A stretch of 64,000 nucleotides of DNA from Corallium rubrum (GCA_964035015.1 OZ035997.1:64704404-64768403); one strand, 5' to 3'. Shown: positions 21,157 to 29,978, counted from the first letter of the stretch. Notes: a model not told the origin generated them from the sequence alone. Translations and numbers: made by a program.

Positions 21157-21942
21157 ATGAGTCTGTTTTATGGTTACAGCAGACCAATCACTAATAAACA
21201 ACTCAACGACAGACTGAGATCTCACATAAAGACCCGTGACAGCAGAGTTATCTTCGATCTGAACGTAACCAGGGCCAGTAAGAACGCGGTTTCCAAACTC
21301 CCTCCTTTTGTTGATTACATAGAGGATAGGGACGGTGAGACCAGAACCAACTCAACCATGTTTTGGAGACCCCCTAGTATCAGCCCACAGCTTAGCACCG
21401 CTGGCGACCACCACTTCCTTTACCCTGAGTCCTCAATAAGAACAGCCTTCCACGTTAGCATACCCAGACTCATGTTCACCGATGTTTCGGTTTTCGTCAT
21501 GGTAAAGAGGAACGGCGTGAGATCGGCGTCAGGTACCTGGGAAATGATTGTTTCCAACAATGACAACAGTCTCGGTAAGAGCATTGGGTTTAAAGCTGGG
21601 GTGAATGACAAACTGTTTATAGATGGGTCGTCACCACATAGGATTCACGAGTGTACGATTCCGGCGAAGTTCATTGGGAAGAAGGCCCTGATATCTGCCC
21701 ACTGGCTATCCGGGCTTAGAGTGTCACACGTCAGGATAAATGGTGAGATACTAAGAGACTCATTTTTTATCAGTAACATCGATCAGATAGGAACGTCTTA
21801 TATGGATGTCTTCGGGCTAAACAGTTTTAAGAAGTATTATTCAGACATCAACTTTTACGGCATGAAGATCGTAGAGGGTCGTCTGGGGAATCCTGAGATT
21901 GAGAGGATTTCTAACAGAACCATGGTTGAATATGACCTGTAA
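21157..21942 (+). CDS. ConA/LamG-like candidate spike protein 2 (tandem paralogue)
   Basis: 261 aa, the same length and layout as the gene before it, and clearly a diverged duplicate with the same MSLFYGY start and the same CTATAGTAT string abutting ATG. Differences cluster in the N-terminal 40 residues and around residues 140-160 and 200-220. The duplication predates the A/B split because both copies carry both paralogues. Confidence 0.7.
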   Translation: MSLFYGYSRPITNKQLNDRLRSHIKTRDSRVIFDLNVTRASKNAVSKLPPFVDYIEDRDGETRTNSTMFWRPPSISPQLSTAGDHHFLYPESSIRTAFHVSIPRLMFTDVSVFVMVKRNGVRSASGTWEMIVSNNDNSLGKSIGFKAGVNDKLFIDGSSPHRIHECTIPAKFIGKKALISAHWLSGLRVSHVRINGEILRDSFFISNIDQIGTSYMDVFGLNSFKKYYSDINFYGMKIVEGRLGNPEIERISNRTMVEYDL

Positions 21943-21947
21943 TTAGA

Positions 21948-22460
21948 ATGGGGAAAAAAAGGAAAAGCGTTGTCAGCTTCAACCACATTGGTAAAAACCT
22001 CCAATCGGCTGAAGTGGACAAACTAACCCGACTTTATTCGTATTACCACAGGTTAGCGACCTGTTACAAGTGGAAACACACCCGACTGAAGAGACTGAAG
22101 ATGATCCTCGAGACGGTCTCTATTGGGCTGACTGTGGTTGGGGGGATAGCCGGTGGTGTCACAGCTAACCCACTGATCCTCGGAACCACAGCAGGTCCTG
22201 GCGTTCTGATCCAAGGGTACATGACCAAGTCGGGGATGTCTGGTAGACTGGAGAACTGTGAATTCGCTCACGTTAGCTACCACAAGGTCCTGACACAAAT
22301 CAGAAGCTTCCTACGTGGGGCTTCCTACGACGAGACTGTCTTCCTGTCCGACGTTCGTGTACTCGACGACATTGTGACTGAGGTCTGTCCACATTCCGAC
22401 AGTATGATCACACGGTACCGTAGGACCTATGACCCAACTGAGCATGTCGGACCTGGCTAA
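21948..22460 (+). CDS. Small two-helix membrane protein, SLATT-like layout
   Basis: 170 aa. The N-terminus is basic, followed by a helix (YSYYHRLATCYKWKHTRLKRLK), a hydrophobic hairpin (about residues 53-90, IGLTVVGGIAGGV and LILGTTAGPGVLIQG) and a helical C-terminal domain. The order helix, two membrane segments, helix resembles SLATT-type effectors, but this is only a layout match. Its end overlaps the end of the convergent kinase gene by 53 nt. In copy B it is cut by the 5.3-kb deletion. Confidence 0.6.
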   Translation: MGKKRKSVVSFNHIGKNLQSAEVDKLTRLYSYYHRLATCYKWKHTRLKRLKMILETVSIGLTVVGGIAGGVTANPLILGTTAGPGVLIQGYMTKSGMSGRLENCEFAHVSYHKVLTQIRSFLRGASYDETVFLSDVRVLDDIVTEVCPHSDSMITRYRRTYDPTEHVGPG

Positions 22461-23151
22461 CGGTTCTGACGATCTCTGGTATGTAAACGTCTCGGTCATC
22501 CACACGAGCCATCCAACCGTGAAATCTGCTAGGGATCCCACTGAGGGTATTGATCACCTCCGACTCATCCGGACCGAAGTCTTCCCAATCAAGACCAATC
22601 ACCTTAGTCCCCTTGTTCCAAACCATTATAACCATTTCTCTCATATACCTTTGTATCCGCTCTAGGTAATCCTTAGTCACACCGGCTTCACATTTCCGAC
22701 CTCTTCTGAGCATTCGGTCGTAACAGGTGTCAACCGAGGCCTGTAGCAGTAGTAGAGCGTCAGGGGTTGGGAGCAGATTGTTTAGTGAGTGGAAGATCTT
22801 GGAATAATCAGAAAACTGTTTGTCGGTTATCCACCCATTACGCCAACAGTTCTTAGTGAAAGTCATACAGCTGTGATGTGTTCGCTCCACAATCACATTC
22901 TCCCCCTCGTTGATTAACTCCAGAGCTTTCAGGTAAGCGTCGATTCTCTCACCAAGAAACCAAGTCTCCATCTCATACGCCCACCTCCCAGGGTCAGCGT
23001 AAAACCTTTCCAGGTATGGGTTGTCTTCAACTGGCTCTTCTATGAGGTGGTAGTGGTTCCTCCTAGCGAATGGTTTCACGAATGTTGTCTTCCCCACACC
23101 AATGTTTCCGTCGAGGGCGATCAGTCGAGCACCGAGCTTTGGGTTGGTCAT
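22408..23151 (-). CDS. Deoxynucleoside kinase
   Basis: 247 aa from the Met at 23151, chosen because the nucleotide-binding core begins here and GGTATA touches this ATG; the longer frame to 23277 runs through the divergent gene. The P-loop is GNIGVGKT (15-22), followed by a catalytic Glu region (IEEP, 37-40), ERTHHS (89-94) in place of the usual ERS, and a lid RRGRKCE (149-155). The family phosphorylates deoxynucleosides and would raise dNTP supply for element replication. It is the only minus-strand gene in the plus block and lies wholly in the part deleted from copy B. Confidence 0.85.
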   Translation of the reverse strand: MTNPKLGARLIALDGNIGVGKTTFVKPFARRNHYHLIEEPVEDNPYLERFYADPGRWAYEMETWFLGERIDAYLKALELINEGENVIVERTHHSCMTFTKNCWRNGWITDKQFSDYSKIFHSLNNLLPTPDALLLLQASVDTCYDRMLRRGRKCEAGVTKDYLERIQRYMREMVIMVWNKGTKVIGLDWEDFGPDESEVINTLSGIPSRFHGWMARVDDRDVYIPEIVRTVSQVRHAQLGHRSYGTV

Positions 23152-23196
23152 TATACCCCAGGTATACGGTACGGCTCTAAACCTCTTGTATTTTAT

Positions 23197-23517
23197 ATGA
23201 AGATTCCAAAGAGACTTAGACGACCCATACTGATTATCTTCCACGCCCTCAGAAGAGCTATCGGGGTGATGAGACATTGTGTTAGGAGGAACCGTAGCGG
23301 AAAGTACTACGTGACTGAGTGTGTTGTTGTCTGGCCGACGGTCTTAGGGACCCCTACAGATGACCTCACAGACTTCCCACAAACAGCCTCAGAGATCCCT
23401 ACAGATGGTCTCATAGATTCCTTAGAGACGACCTCAGAGATTCCTACAGATGGTCTCACAGATTCCTTAGAGACGACCTCAGAGATTCCTACAGATGACC
23501 TCACAGATGAAACATAG
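23197..23517 (+). CDS. Small basic/hydrophobic protein with three SEIPTD repeats
   Basis: 106 aa. ATG 23197 is chosen because GTATTTTAT touches it and it clears the kinase start (45 bp apart, divergent). The N-terminal ~40 residues are basic and hydrophobic (RRPILIIFHALRRAIGVM), perhaps membrane-binding. The C-terminal half is an acidic repeat (about 15 residues, SEIPTDGL.DSLETT) encoded by 45-nt units at about 23391-23510. No family is recognised. Confidence 0.6.
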   Translation: MKIPKRLRRPILIIFHALRRAIGVMRHCVRRNRSGKYYVTECVVVWPTVLGTPTDDLTDFPQTASEIPTDGLIDSLETTSEIPTDGLTDSLETTSEIPTDDLTDET

Positions 23518-23529
23518 ATTAGTGTATAG

Positions 23530-23910
23530 ATGGCTGACGAGTCTGAGAAAACCCCGGAAGTCCCTAAGGTGACATCAGTGGTCAAGACGGAGAAAGTTAA
23601 GGATCCAAAACGGGTGGAGGCTGGTAAACGACTGGCTCAAATATCGAAGGTAGCCAAGGAGAGAAAAGCCAGGGAGCGGTTGGCGGCTGAGATTGGTCCT
23701 GGGGTTGGTGGTCGGTCAGCCTATTACGGATATCTAATCGGAACCGTTGGGTTGGTTATCGGTGGAGCCTCACTTTATTACACTATGAGGCAGGAGAGAA
23801 GGGAGGTTCAGAGGCTAAAAACCATTAATGAGGAGAAGGTAATGGAAGGAACTGTCGAGCTACAGAACCCCGTTCGGACTTCCCCGGTTTTAGACACCTT
23901 CGACGAATGA
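23530..23910 (+). CDS. Small single-pass membrane protein with charged ends
   Basis: 126 aa. The N-terminal ~60 residues are Lys/Glu-rich and helical, then a hydrophobic helix (YYGYLIGTVGLVIGGASLYY, about 71-90), then a charged helix. The start is preceded by GTGTATAG touching ATG. It is the second of four small genes in a row that each encode a short protein with one or two hydrophobic segments. Function is unknown. Confidence 0.65.
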   Translation: MADESEKTPEVPKVTSVVKTEKVKDPKRVEAGKRLAQISKVAKERKARERLAAEIGPGVGGRSAYYGYLIGTVGLVIGGASLYYTMRQERREVQRLKTINEEKVMEGTVELQNPVRTSPVLDTFDE

Positions 23911-23928
23911 AATATGTGTTAGTGTATA

Positions 23929-24162
23929 ATGGCCGACCGAAAAGAACTGATGAACGAGCTCTACGACGCTCTCCTGATTACGAGTGGAGCTGTGGCGGTC
24001 TCCATGGCTTCGAGGAAGGTCCTGAGGGAACCTTCGGGTACTCCTGAGTCGGTGAGGGGTACCGTTAGGCTGGCCCTAGCCGTTGGAATTAGTACAGTTG
24101 GGATTAAATATGCCCAGTCGAAGGGGTACCTACCGGTTGACCCTTTTTCAAAGCCTAAGTAG
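23929..24162 (+). CDS. Small hydrophobic protein
   Basis: 77 aa with two weakly hydrophobic segments (LLITSGAVAVSMAS and VRLALAVGISTVGIKYA). GTGTATA touches the ATG, and the sequence just upstream is nearly the same as that before the previous gene (TTAGTGTATA). No family is recognised. Confidence 0.6.
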   Translation: MADRKELMNELYDALLITSGAVAVSMASRKVLREPSGTPESVRGTVRLALAVGISTVGIKYAQSKGYLPVDPFSKPK

Positions 24163-24192
24163 CCTAAGGGGGTTCCATATGCAGTGGTTACT

Positions 24193-24582
24193 ATGAGCGT
24201 GGAGATTGAGACACGTTGGCTGCCCCCAATGTCTAGAGGAGAGAGGAATGTGTGGGATGCTTTACGTGTTAATGGGATTGAGGCGGTTAGGGAGAAGACT
24301 TTTGATGGGTTAGTGGGGTTGGGTGGCGGCCTTCTGAGGTATGACTTCGCGGTACCTCTTAACGATGGTTTTTTCTTACTGATTGAGTATGATGGTGAGC
24401 AACATTTCAGCCCCTCCACTTGGTCGGGTAAGTTTACCCAGGAAGAGGCAGAGAGGCGCTTTAAGGTACAGAAGGAACACGATCGGATGAAGGACGAATA
24501 CGCTGAAAACAACGGTTATCAGATAATCAGAATTCCGTATTGGGAAAGACGTAACATCCGTTCTATTATCGGATCTTTGTAA
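24193..24582 (+). CDS. PD-(D/E)XK-type endonuclease
   Basis: 129 aa from ATG 24193; an in-frame GTG lies 9 nt upstream. The core resembles Vsr/DUF559-like nucleases: Glu17 in SRGERNVW, Asp51 in RYDF, and the IEYDGEQHF segment (64-72) with Glu65 and Gln/His in the place of the usual ExK. These are followed by a helix HDRMKDEYA and a strand YQIIRIPYWE. Such enzymes cut DNA; in a replicating element it could resolve branched intermediates or nick ends. The precise target cannot be read from the sequence. Confidence 0.7.
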   Translation: MSVEIETRWLPPMSRGERNVWDALRVNGIEAVREKTFDGLVGLGGGLLRYDFAVPLNDGFFLLIEYDGEQHFSPSTWSGKFTQEEAERRFKVQKEHDRMKDEYAENNGYQIIRIPYWERRNIRSIIGSL

Positions 24583-24609
24583 CGAAGTGTATTATGTCTA
24601 GTTATATAT

Positions 24610-25029
24610 ATGGCTAGTGTGGTTGCTGGTGGACTGTTTAACGCCTTGGCCTTCGCGGGCGCTGGATTCCTGTTTTCAAAGTTAAATCACACCGGGTATG
24701 AAGCTGAGATTAAAAGACACAACCACGCCCTCGAGCAGTTGGCCAGGGCAAAGGAGAAATGGTATGAAAACGAGGTGGCTAGGAAGGATAGGATACAGAG
24801 GTTAAGACAGGAACTGTCTGACGCCAACGCTGACATCAACACAACGAATCACGCCCTGGATCTGCTGAAGGACAGGTTAAGGCAGGTTGAGGCCGTCGGG
24901 TCGTCCCAGCCAAAGCCTGAGTTGTCTGACTATTACAAACCATCGGGTGAGATGAAAGAGTATCAGACCCTGTTCGTTGGGTCTGTTGGTCTGGTTGGTG
25001 GGTATTTGGTATCTAGGTTTGTTTTGTAG
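24610..25029 (+). CDS. Coiled-coil protein with hydrophobic segments at both ends
   Basis: 139 aa. The N-terminal hydrophobic segment (ALAFAGAGFLF, about 7-20) is followed by a long charged coiled coil (about 30-100), then a C-terminal membrane-like helix (LFVGSVGLVGGYLVSRFVL). GTTATATAT touches the ATG. The layout could span or tether membranes or oligomerise. No family is recognised. Confidence 0.65.
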   Translation: MASVVAGGLFNALAFAGAGFLFSKLNHTGYEAEIKRHNHALEQLARAKEKWYENEVARKDRIQRLRQELSDANADINTTNHALDLLKDRLRQVEAVGSSQPKPELSDYYKPSGEMKEYQTLFVGSVGLVGGYLVSRFVL

Positions 25030-25061
25030 GGGTTAAGGGGATTTGTTAGGGTTTAGTTATA

Positions 25062-25718
25062 ATGTCTGTTTTCTGGTCGGACTTACCGAGGGGGCTGAAG
25101 GATTTACCGTCTTCAAGCGTTGAATGGGTCTGTAAGCAGATGGGGATCGAAGCCCCGGCTTGGGATCCACCCAGATGTAGTACGAAGTTGTGGTGTGAGG
25201 ATTGTTCCAGATTCCGTGTGAAGGTGAGCACTGAGATGTATTCCTGTCCAGGATGTGGTGACACGGAGTATGGATATGTTGTCGGGAGATACCGGGCGGC
25301 CGGTCGTAAAAGTGAGCATTCGAGAAATAGTTGGATGAGGAAGAGACTCACCAGAGTCGTCAGGGACACAGCCGTTGACGTTGTCTTATCCGACTTTTCC
25401 AAGGTTCTTCGGGTGATGAAAAGTAAGGGTCTGATAAGAGGTCGCAATGTGTCCAGATACAATTATTACATCATCAGACTGTGCTCAAGGAGAGGGATTG
25501 GGTTACTGGGTGGTATGAAGGATCTTAGGGAGGGGAAAACGAAGGACTTGTTTGATAACAATCTGTTCGGAATTGTTTATAAGGAGCTTGGCTGGGATCG
25601 TACCCCGGACAGGTTCTGCACCGAGTGGTTGGAGCGACACCTAACGGAATGTGATCACCCCTGTTATAACGATGGATCCGAATGTTATGATCCACCAGGA
25701 CGACGACTTAGACCCTGA
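25062..25718 (+). CDS. Zinc-ribbon helical protein upstream of PolB
   Basis: 218 aa. A four-Cys zinc ribbon (C45, C48, C62, C65; CEDCSR..SCPGCGD) is followed by a basic helical domain. The zinc-ribbon-plus-helices order recalls transcription factors such as TFIIB or the poxvirus VLTF3 group, but the similarity is only in layout. AGTTATA touches the ATG. Its last 47 nt overlap the PolB start in another frame. Regulator of late transcription or replication cofactor are both possible. Confidence 0.6.
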   Translation: MSVFWSDLPRGLKDLPSSSVEWVCKQMGIEAPAWDPPRCSTKLWCEDCSRFRVKVSTEMYSCPGCGDTEYGYVVGRYRAAGRKSEHSRNSWMRKRLTRVVRDTAVDVVLSDFSKVLRVMKSKGLIRGRNVSRYNYYIIRLCSRRGIGLLGGMKDLREGKTKDLFDNNLFGIVYKELGWDRTPDRFCTEWLERHLTECDHPCYNDGSECYDPPGRRLRP

Positions 25719-28700
25719 CATGTTTGACTATCCCGATGATATAGACCCCCGTCTCTACGAGAGACTAATTGGTTACGACATAAATCAGTTAGACAGAGCC
25801 CTGAGGGGTAAGACTAAGTCGTTCAGCTGTGCTGTTGTGTCCCAACACCCACTGGAACAGGTAAACGCCCTCAGGAATGATGTGGTGCGGCTGCTACGTC
25901 GGGAGTTGGCTGAGATGAGGGGGCTGAAGTTCGCTGAAACGCTGGTTGTGACGCTTAAGAAGGAGGTGTCCGGCGGAACAACTTATAAGACGGCTCACTT
26001 TAACAGCCACATCAAGACTATAATCAACGGTGATGAGATCGGTCAGGACCTTGACACCGCGAATGAGGAGGTGGTGGCTGGGATAGCCCGATGGATAAGC
26101 GAGGGATCTGGCTGGACAGTGGAGTCAGTGGATGGTCACTACGTTAATCTGACTGTGTACAGTCCTCTGGAAGGCTCGTCATACATCAACCTCCCGGAGG
26201 AGCTGAGACATAGTCGGAAGGGGTTAATCAACGTTAAGAATAATGATGACAGGTGTTCTATGTGGTGTCATCTGGCTCATAGATTCCCTGTCCCACAGCA
26301 CCCACAAAGGGTCACAAAGTACCAGGACCATGTTAACGACTTGGATTACAGTGGAGTCAGCTTCCCAGTGACTCAAAAACAGTACAACCGGGTGGAGAAA
26401 CAGAATGAGATACGTATCAACGTCTTTGGTTATGAAGATGGGTTAACCTTTCCGGTTTACGTATCAGAGGAAAGGTTTACCGACCTTATGAACCTCCTGA
26501 TTATAACCAACGGAAACAACAAACATTACGTCCGCATCAAGGACTTTGATAGGTTTATGTACAACAAAACAAAACATAAGAGAAAAAAACACTTCTGTGT
26601 TTACTGTCTACAATGTTTCAGTTCAACGGAGGTTTTGGATAGGCATAAGGTTGTGTGTATCAGTGTGAATGGTAAACAGGCTGTTAGGATGCCTGACCCC
26701 GGTAAGAACGTGCTGAGGTATAGTAATTTCCATAAACAGTTAAACGTTCCGTTTGTTGTGTACGCTGACTTTGAGGCGATCACGGAAAAGGTCGACAGAC
26801 CGGAGGTGTCGGAGTCAGACCGAGAGGAAAAAGAGAGGAGACCATACATGGAAAAGTACCAGAGACATACTGATTGTGGTTATGGGTATAAGGTTGTCTG
26901 TTGTTATGACGACAGATACAGTAAGGATGTTCAGGTGTACAGAGGCCCTGGTGCTGTCAACAAGTTCATTGGAAAGATGCTGGAAGAAGTGGAGTATTGT
27001 AAGGGTATTCGGAAAGACCACTTTAACCAGGACATGGTTCTGACTGATTCCGACAGAGCGGACTTCAGAGACGCCAACGGGTGTCACATCTGTGGTCGGG
27101 AGTACACAGCAGAGGACGTTAGGGTCCGGGACCATTGTCATGTGACGGGAAGATACCGGGGATCGGCCCATCAGCTTTGTAACAGAAATCATAGATTAAC
27201 TGATAGGATACCAGTCATCTTACACAACCTGAGGGGTTATGATAGTCATCTCATCATGGGGGAGATCGGAAAGTTCGGACAGGAGATTAACGTCATACCG
27301 AATAATATGGAGAAGTACATGGCCTTCATGTTAGGTAAAAACCTTGTGTTTCTGGACAGTTTTCAGTTCATGAGTAGTTCATTGGATAGGCTGGTGGGAA
27401 ATCTCCCGGGGGACGCCTTCAGTTACACAGCTGAGGAATTCGGTGATCGGTTGTATCTTATGAGATCGAAGGGTGTTTATCCTTATGACTACATGAACGC
27501 GTTCAGTCGGTTTGATGAAACAGAGTTGCCTCCAAAGAATGAGTTTTATAGTGTGTTGAATGACGAATCGATAACCGACAAACAGTATTCACATGCTTTG
27601 GAGGTTTGGATCTCGTTTGAGATGAGTACGATGGGGGATTATCATGATGTGTATCTGAAATCGGATGTTCTGTTGTTGGCTGACGTCTTTGAGAACTTTA
27701 GGAAGACTTGTGTTCAGTACTATGGGTTGGACCCCTGTCACTACTTCACTTCACCTGGGTTGGCATGGGACGCTATGCTGAAGATGACTGGGATTAAGCT
27801 GGAGCTGATGACTGACATCGACATGTTCCAGTTCATCGAGAAAGGATTGAGAGGTGGTGTCAGTTACATAGCTAATAGGTATGGGAAAGCCAACAACCCA
27901 TATATGAAGGGGTATAGTGAGGACGAGGCTGTGAAGCATATAATGTATCTGGACGCCAATAATCTGTATGGTTGGGCCATGAGTCAGTGCCTTCCGACTG
28001 GTGGATTTAAGTGGATGAGTGAGGGTAAGCTGAAAAACCTGGCTTGGGAACTTCCGGAAAATGACAGTCGGACTGGGATGATACTTGAGGTTGATCTTGA
28101 GTATCCTCCCGAACTCCACGACCTACACAACGACTACCCATTAGCTCCGGAAAAGATGGAAATACGGGAAGATATGTTGTCAAAGTATTGTTCTGAGATT
28201 AGGAGGAAGTTCGGTGTCAGTGTTGGTGGTGTCAGTAAGTTGGTAACCAACCTGATGGGAAAGGAAAGGTATGTCGTCCACTATAGAAACCTACAGCTGT
28301 ACGTTAGGCTTGGGATAAGGGTGAAAAAAGTTCACCGGGTTTTGTTGTTTGAGCAATCGGCTTGGCTGAAGCAGTACATCAACTTCAACACGGTGAAGAG
28401 AACCGCCGCCAGAAACGCCTTTGAAAAGGACTTCTTTAAGCTGATGAACAACAGCGTCTTCGGTAAAACCATGGAGAATCTGAGAAAGCGTGTAGACGTT
28501 CGGTTGGTCACCAGTGAGGAAAAGCTGTTGAGGTTGGCTTCCAAACCAACCTTCGTGTCCGCCAAAATATTCAACGAAAACCTGGTTGCTGTTCATAAGA
28601 TTAAGGAAGTCCTGACGTTAAACCGGCCAGCATACGTTGGTATGTGTATTCTGGATCTATCGAAAACCTTGATGTATGACTTTCATTTCAATTATGTGTT

Positions 28701-28851
28701 AGAGAAATATGGAAGTAGGGCTAAGTTGTTGTTTACAGACACGGACAGCCTAATAAAGTGTCACTCTCATGCTTTGACGACAAGAGATACCTGCTGGAAA
28801 ATGGGATCAGTTCCTACGCGTATGGACATAAGGATACTGGCAACGGGGTAG
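25672..28851 (+). pseudogene. polB: Family B DNA polymerase (protein-primed type), C-terminus damaged (copy A)
   Basis: 1059 codons from ATG 25672. A Cys/His finger (FCVYCLQCF..H..C, about 308-330) and a Cys/His cluster like endonuclease VII (CHICGREY..DHCH..LCNRN, about 470-505) flank Exo I (VYADFEAI, ~365). Exo II (NLRGYDSHL, ~520), Exo III (YLKSDVLLLAD, ~660), motif A (DANNLYGWA, ~760), motif B (NNSVFGK, ~925) and motif C (FTDTDS, ~1022) follow. It would replicate the element from its ends. Compared with copy B, ~390 nt are missing right after motif C, shifting the frame, so the thumb and C-terminus are lost. Probably inactive. Confidence 0.9.
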
Positions 28852-28884
28852 CACAATGAGAAAAGTAATATAACCTATTATATT

Positions 28885-29626
28885 ATGGAAGGAGTAGAAT
28901 TTCATGAAATGGAAGACAGAACACCTGAGCCAAATGAGTTAGATGAAACTGAGGGCCAAGACGAAACTGACTTCGGTGGGGGGTCAGCTGTCCGTTACAC
29001 AACCACCGGATCAGAGGAAGAACCAGGGGCAGCCATCCGTAAATATAAACCTGAATAATAGGTTAAGACTTAGGGATGAGATGGTGTTGGAATCACATAG
29101 GAAATTGGAAGAACTTTTCACAGAAACTCTTGACCTTGAGCCACAATGTATAGATCCAACCTTCTTACGTTATCTGCTTGATAGGAGAATCTTTGTCCTA
29201 AGTAAGATTTATGACTTTGAAAACAAAGGTGAGTATTATGAGTTAGAGTACCTTGGTGGAGAGCTTAACCCCACTACAATCACAGATCAGAGTGTTGACA
29301 ACCTAAGAACTAATATCCGAAAGTATTACGACGAATGGCAAGAAAGTCTCTCAGAAAGGGCCCTGAAAAGAGCCGGCATCATAACTGCTGTTGGTTTATC
29401 AGTTATCGCGATAGTGACTGGGTTGTCGGTTGGACTGACACGAAAAGGATCAGATATCGTACACCAAGCCAAAAAGTGGGAGAAGCTACATCCGGCAGCA
29501 AAAGAATCTATCATACCATGGACGGTCATAGAAAAGGCAGGCGGTAAAACTATTATTCTCACAGGAGAGTATCTGGTTATCATCCTATCATGTGGTATTA
29601 TTTACTACATATGGAAAAAGCGTTAA
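28885..29626 (+). pseudogene. Last-gene membrane protein, frameshifted (copy A)
   Basis: Homologue of the intact 243-aa protein at 42351-43082. The ATG at 28885 is touched by TATTATATT. A 10-nt insertion near 29024-29033 ends the first frame after 57 codons (stop 29056-29058). The remaining frame is open to 29626 and carries a helical domain and two hydrophobic segments. Function is unknown. Confidence 0.75.
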
Positions 29627-29653
29627 CCACTCACTATGGGAGAAGAGTGACGT

Positions 29654-29978
29654 CGTAGCCATGATCACACCGTATATACCATGCCTCGGACTGCTATCTG
29701 GTGGTATAACAGTGGGGAAACATGTGTACCAACACAAAACAAAAGTATCTGAAGAGAAATCGGGGAGTAAGTGAAATGTGTGTCAAAACCACAACCCTGA
29801 TCGCTTTTAGGTGTTTTCAGGAAAAACGTCATAATCCATCCTTAAAATATGAAAAGGGGAAAAAGAGGAAAAAAAGTCTGCCCTTTCAAACATCATTTTC
29901 CGTTGAATTCTGACATTTTAAGGCAGTTTTTGGCGAAATAATAAAAAGTGGCCCCATAGCCTCATATCCTATACTACT
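29654..29978 (-). repeat. Inner TIR at the right end of copy A
   Basis: Inverted match to 31594-31920, sharing TATAGGATATGAGG, CTTTTAGGTG, TGTGTCAAAACC and CTGAAGAGAAATC, which differ from the outer TIRs. It contains a promoterless copy of the last ~40 codons of the first gene, read in plus orientation (29655-29774). Confidence 0.9.

Larger units (their letters stand above)
9403..29978. mobile_element. Polinton copy A (20.6 kb, includes a nested LINE)
   Basis: It has the complete gene layout from left TIR to right TIR, lengthened by a ~3.7-kb LINE. Lesions seen: a 5-nt insertion in the first gene, the LINE in the capsid gene, a 1-nt loss in the acidic membrane gene, a deletion near the 3' end of PolB and a 10-nt insertion in the last gene. 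Integrase, ATPase, minor-capsid candidate, both spike candidates, kinase, nuclease and zinc-ribbon genes are open. Confidence 0.9.

Noticed and set aside
23047..23196. Upstream 50-codon extension of the 106-aa gene
   Set aside because: It is antisense to the kinase P-loop region, and ATG 23197 has the abutting TATA-like string.
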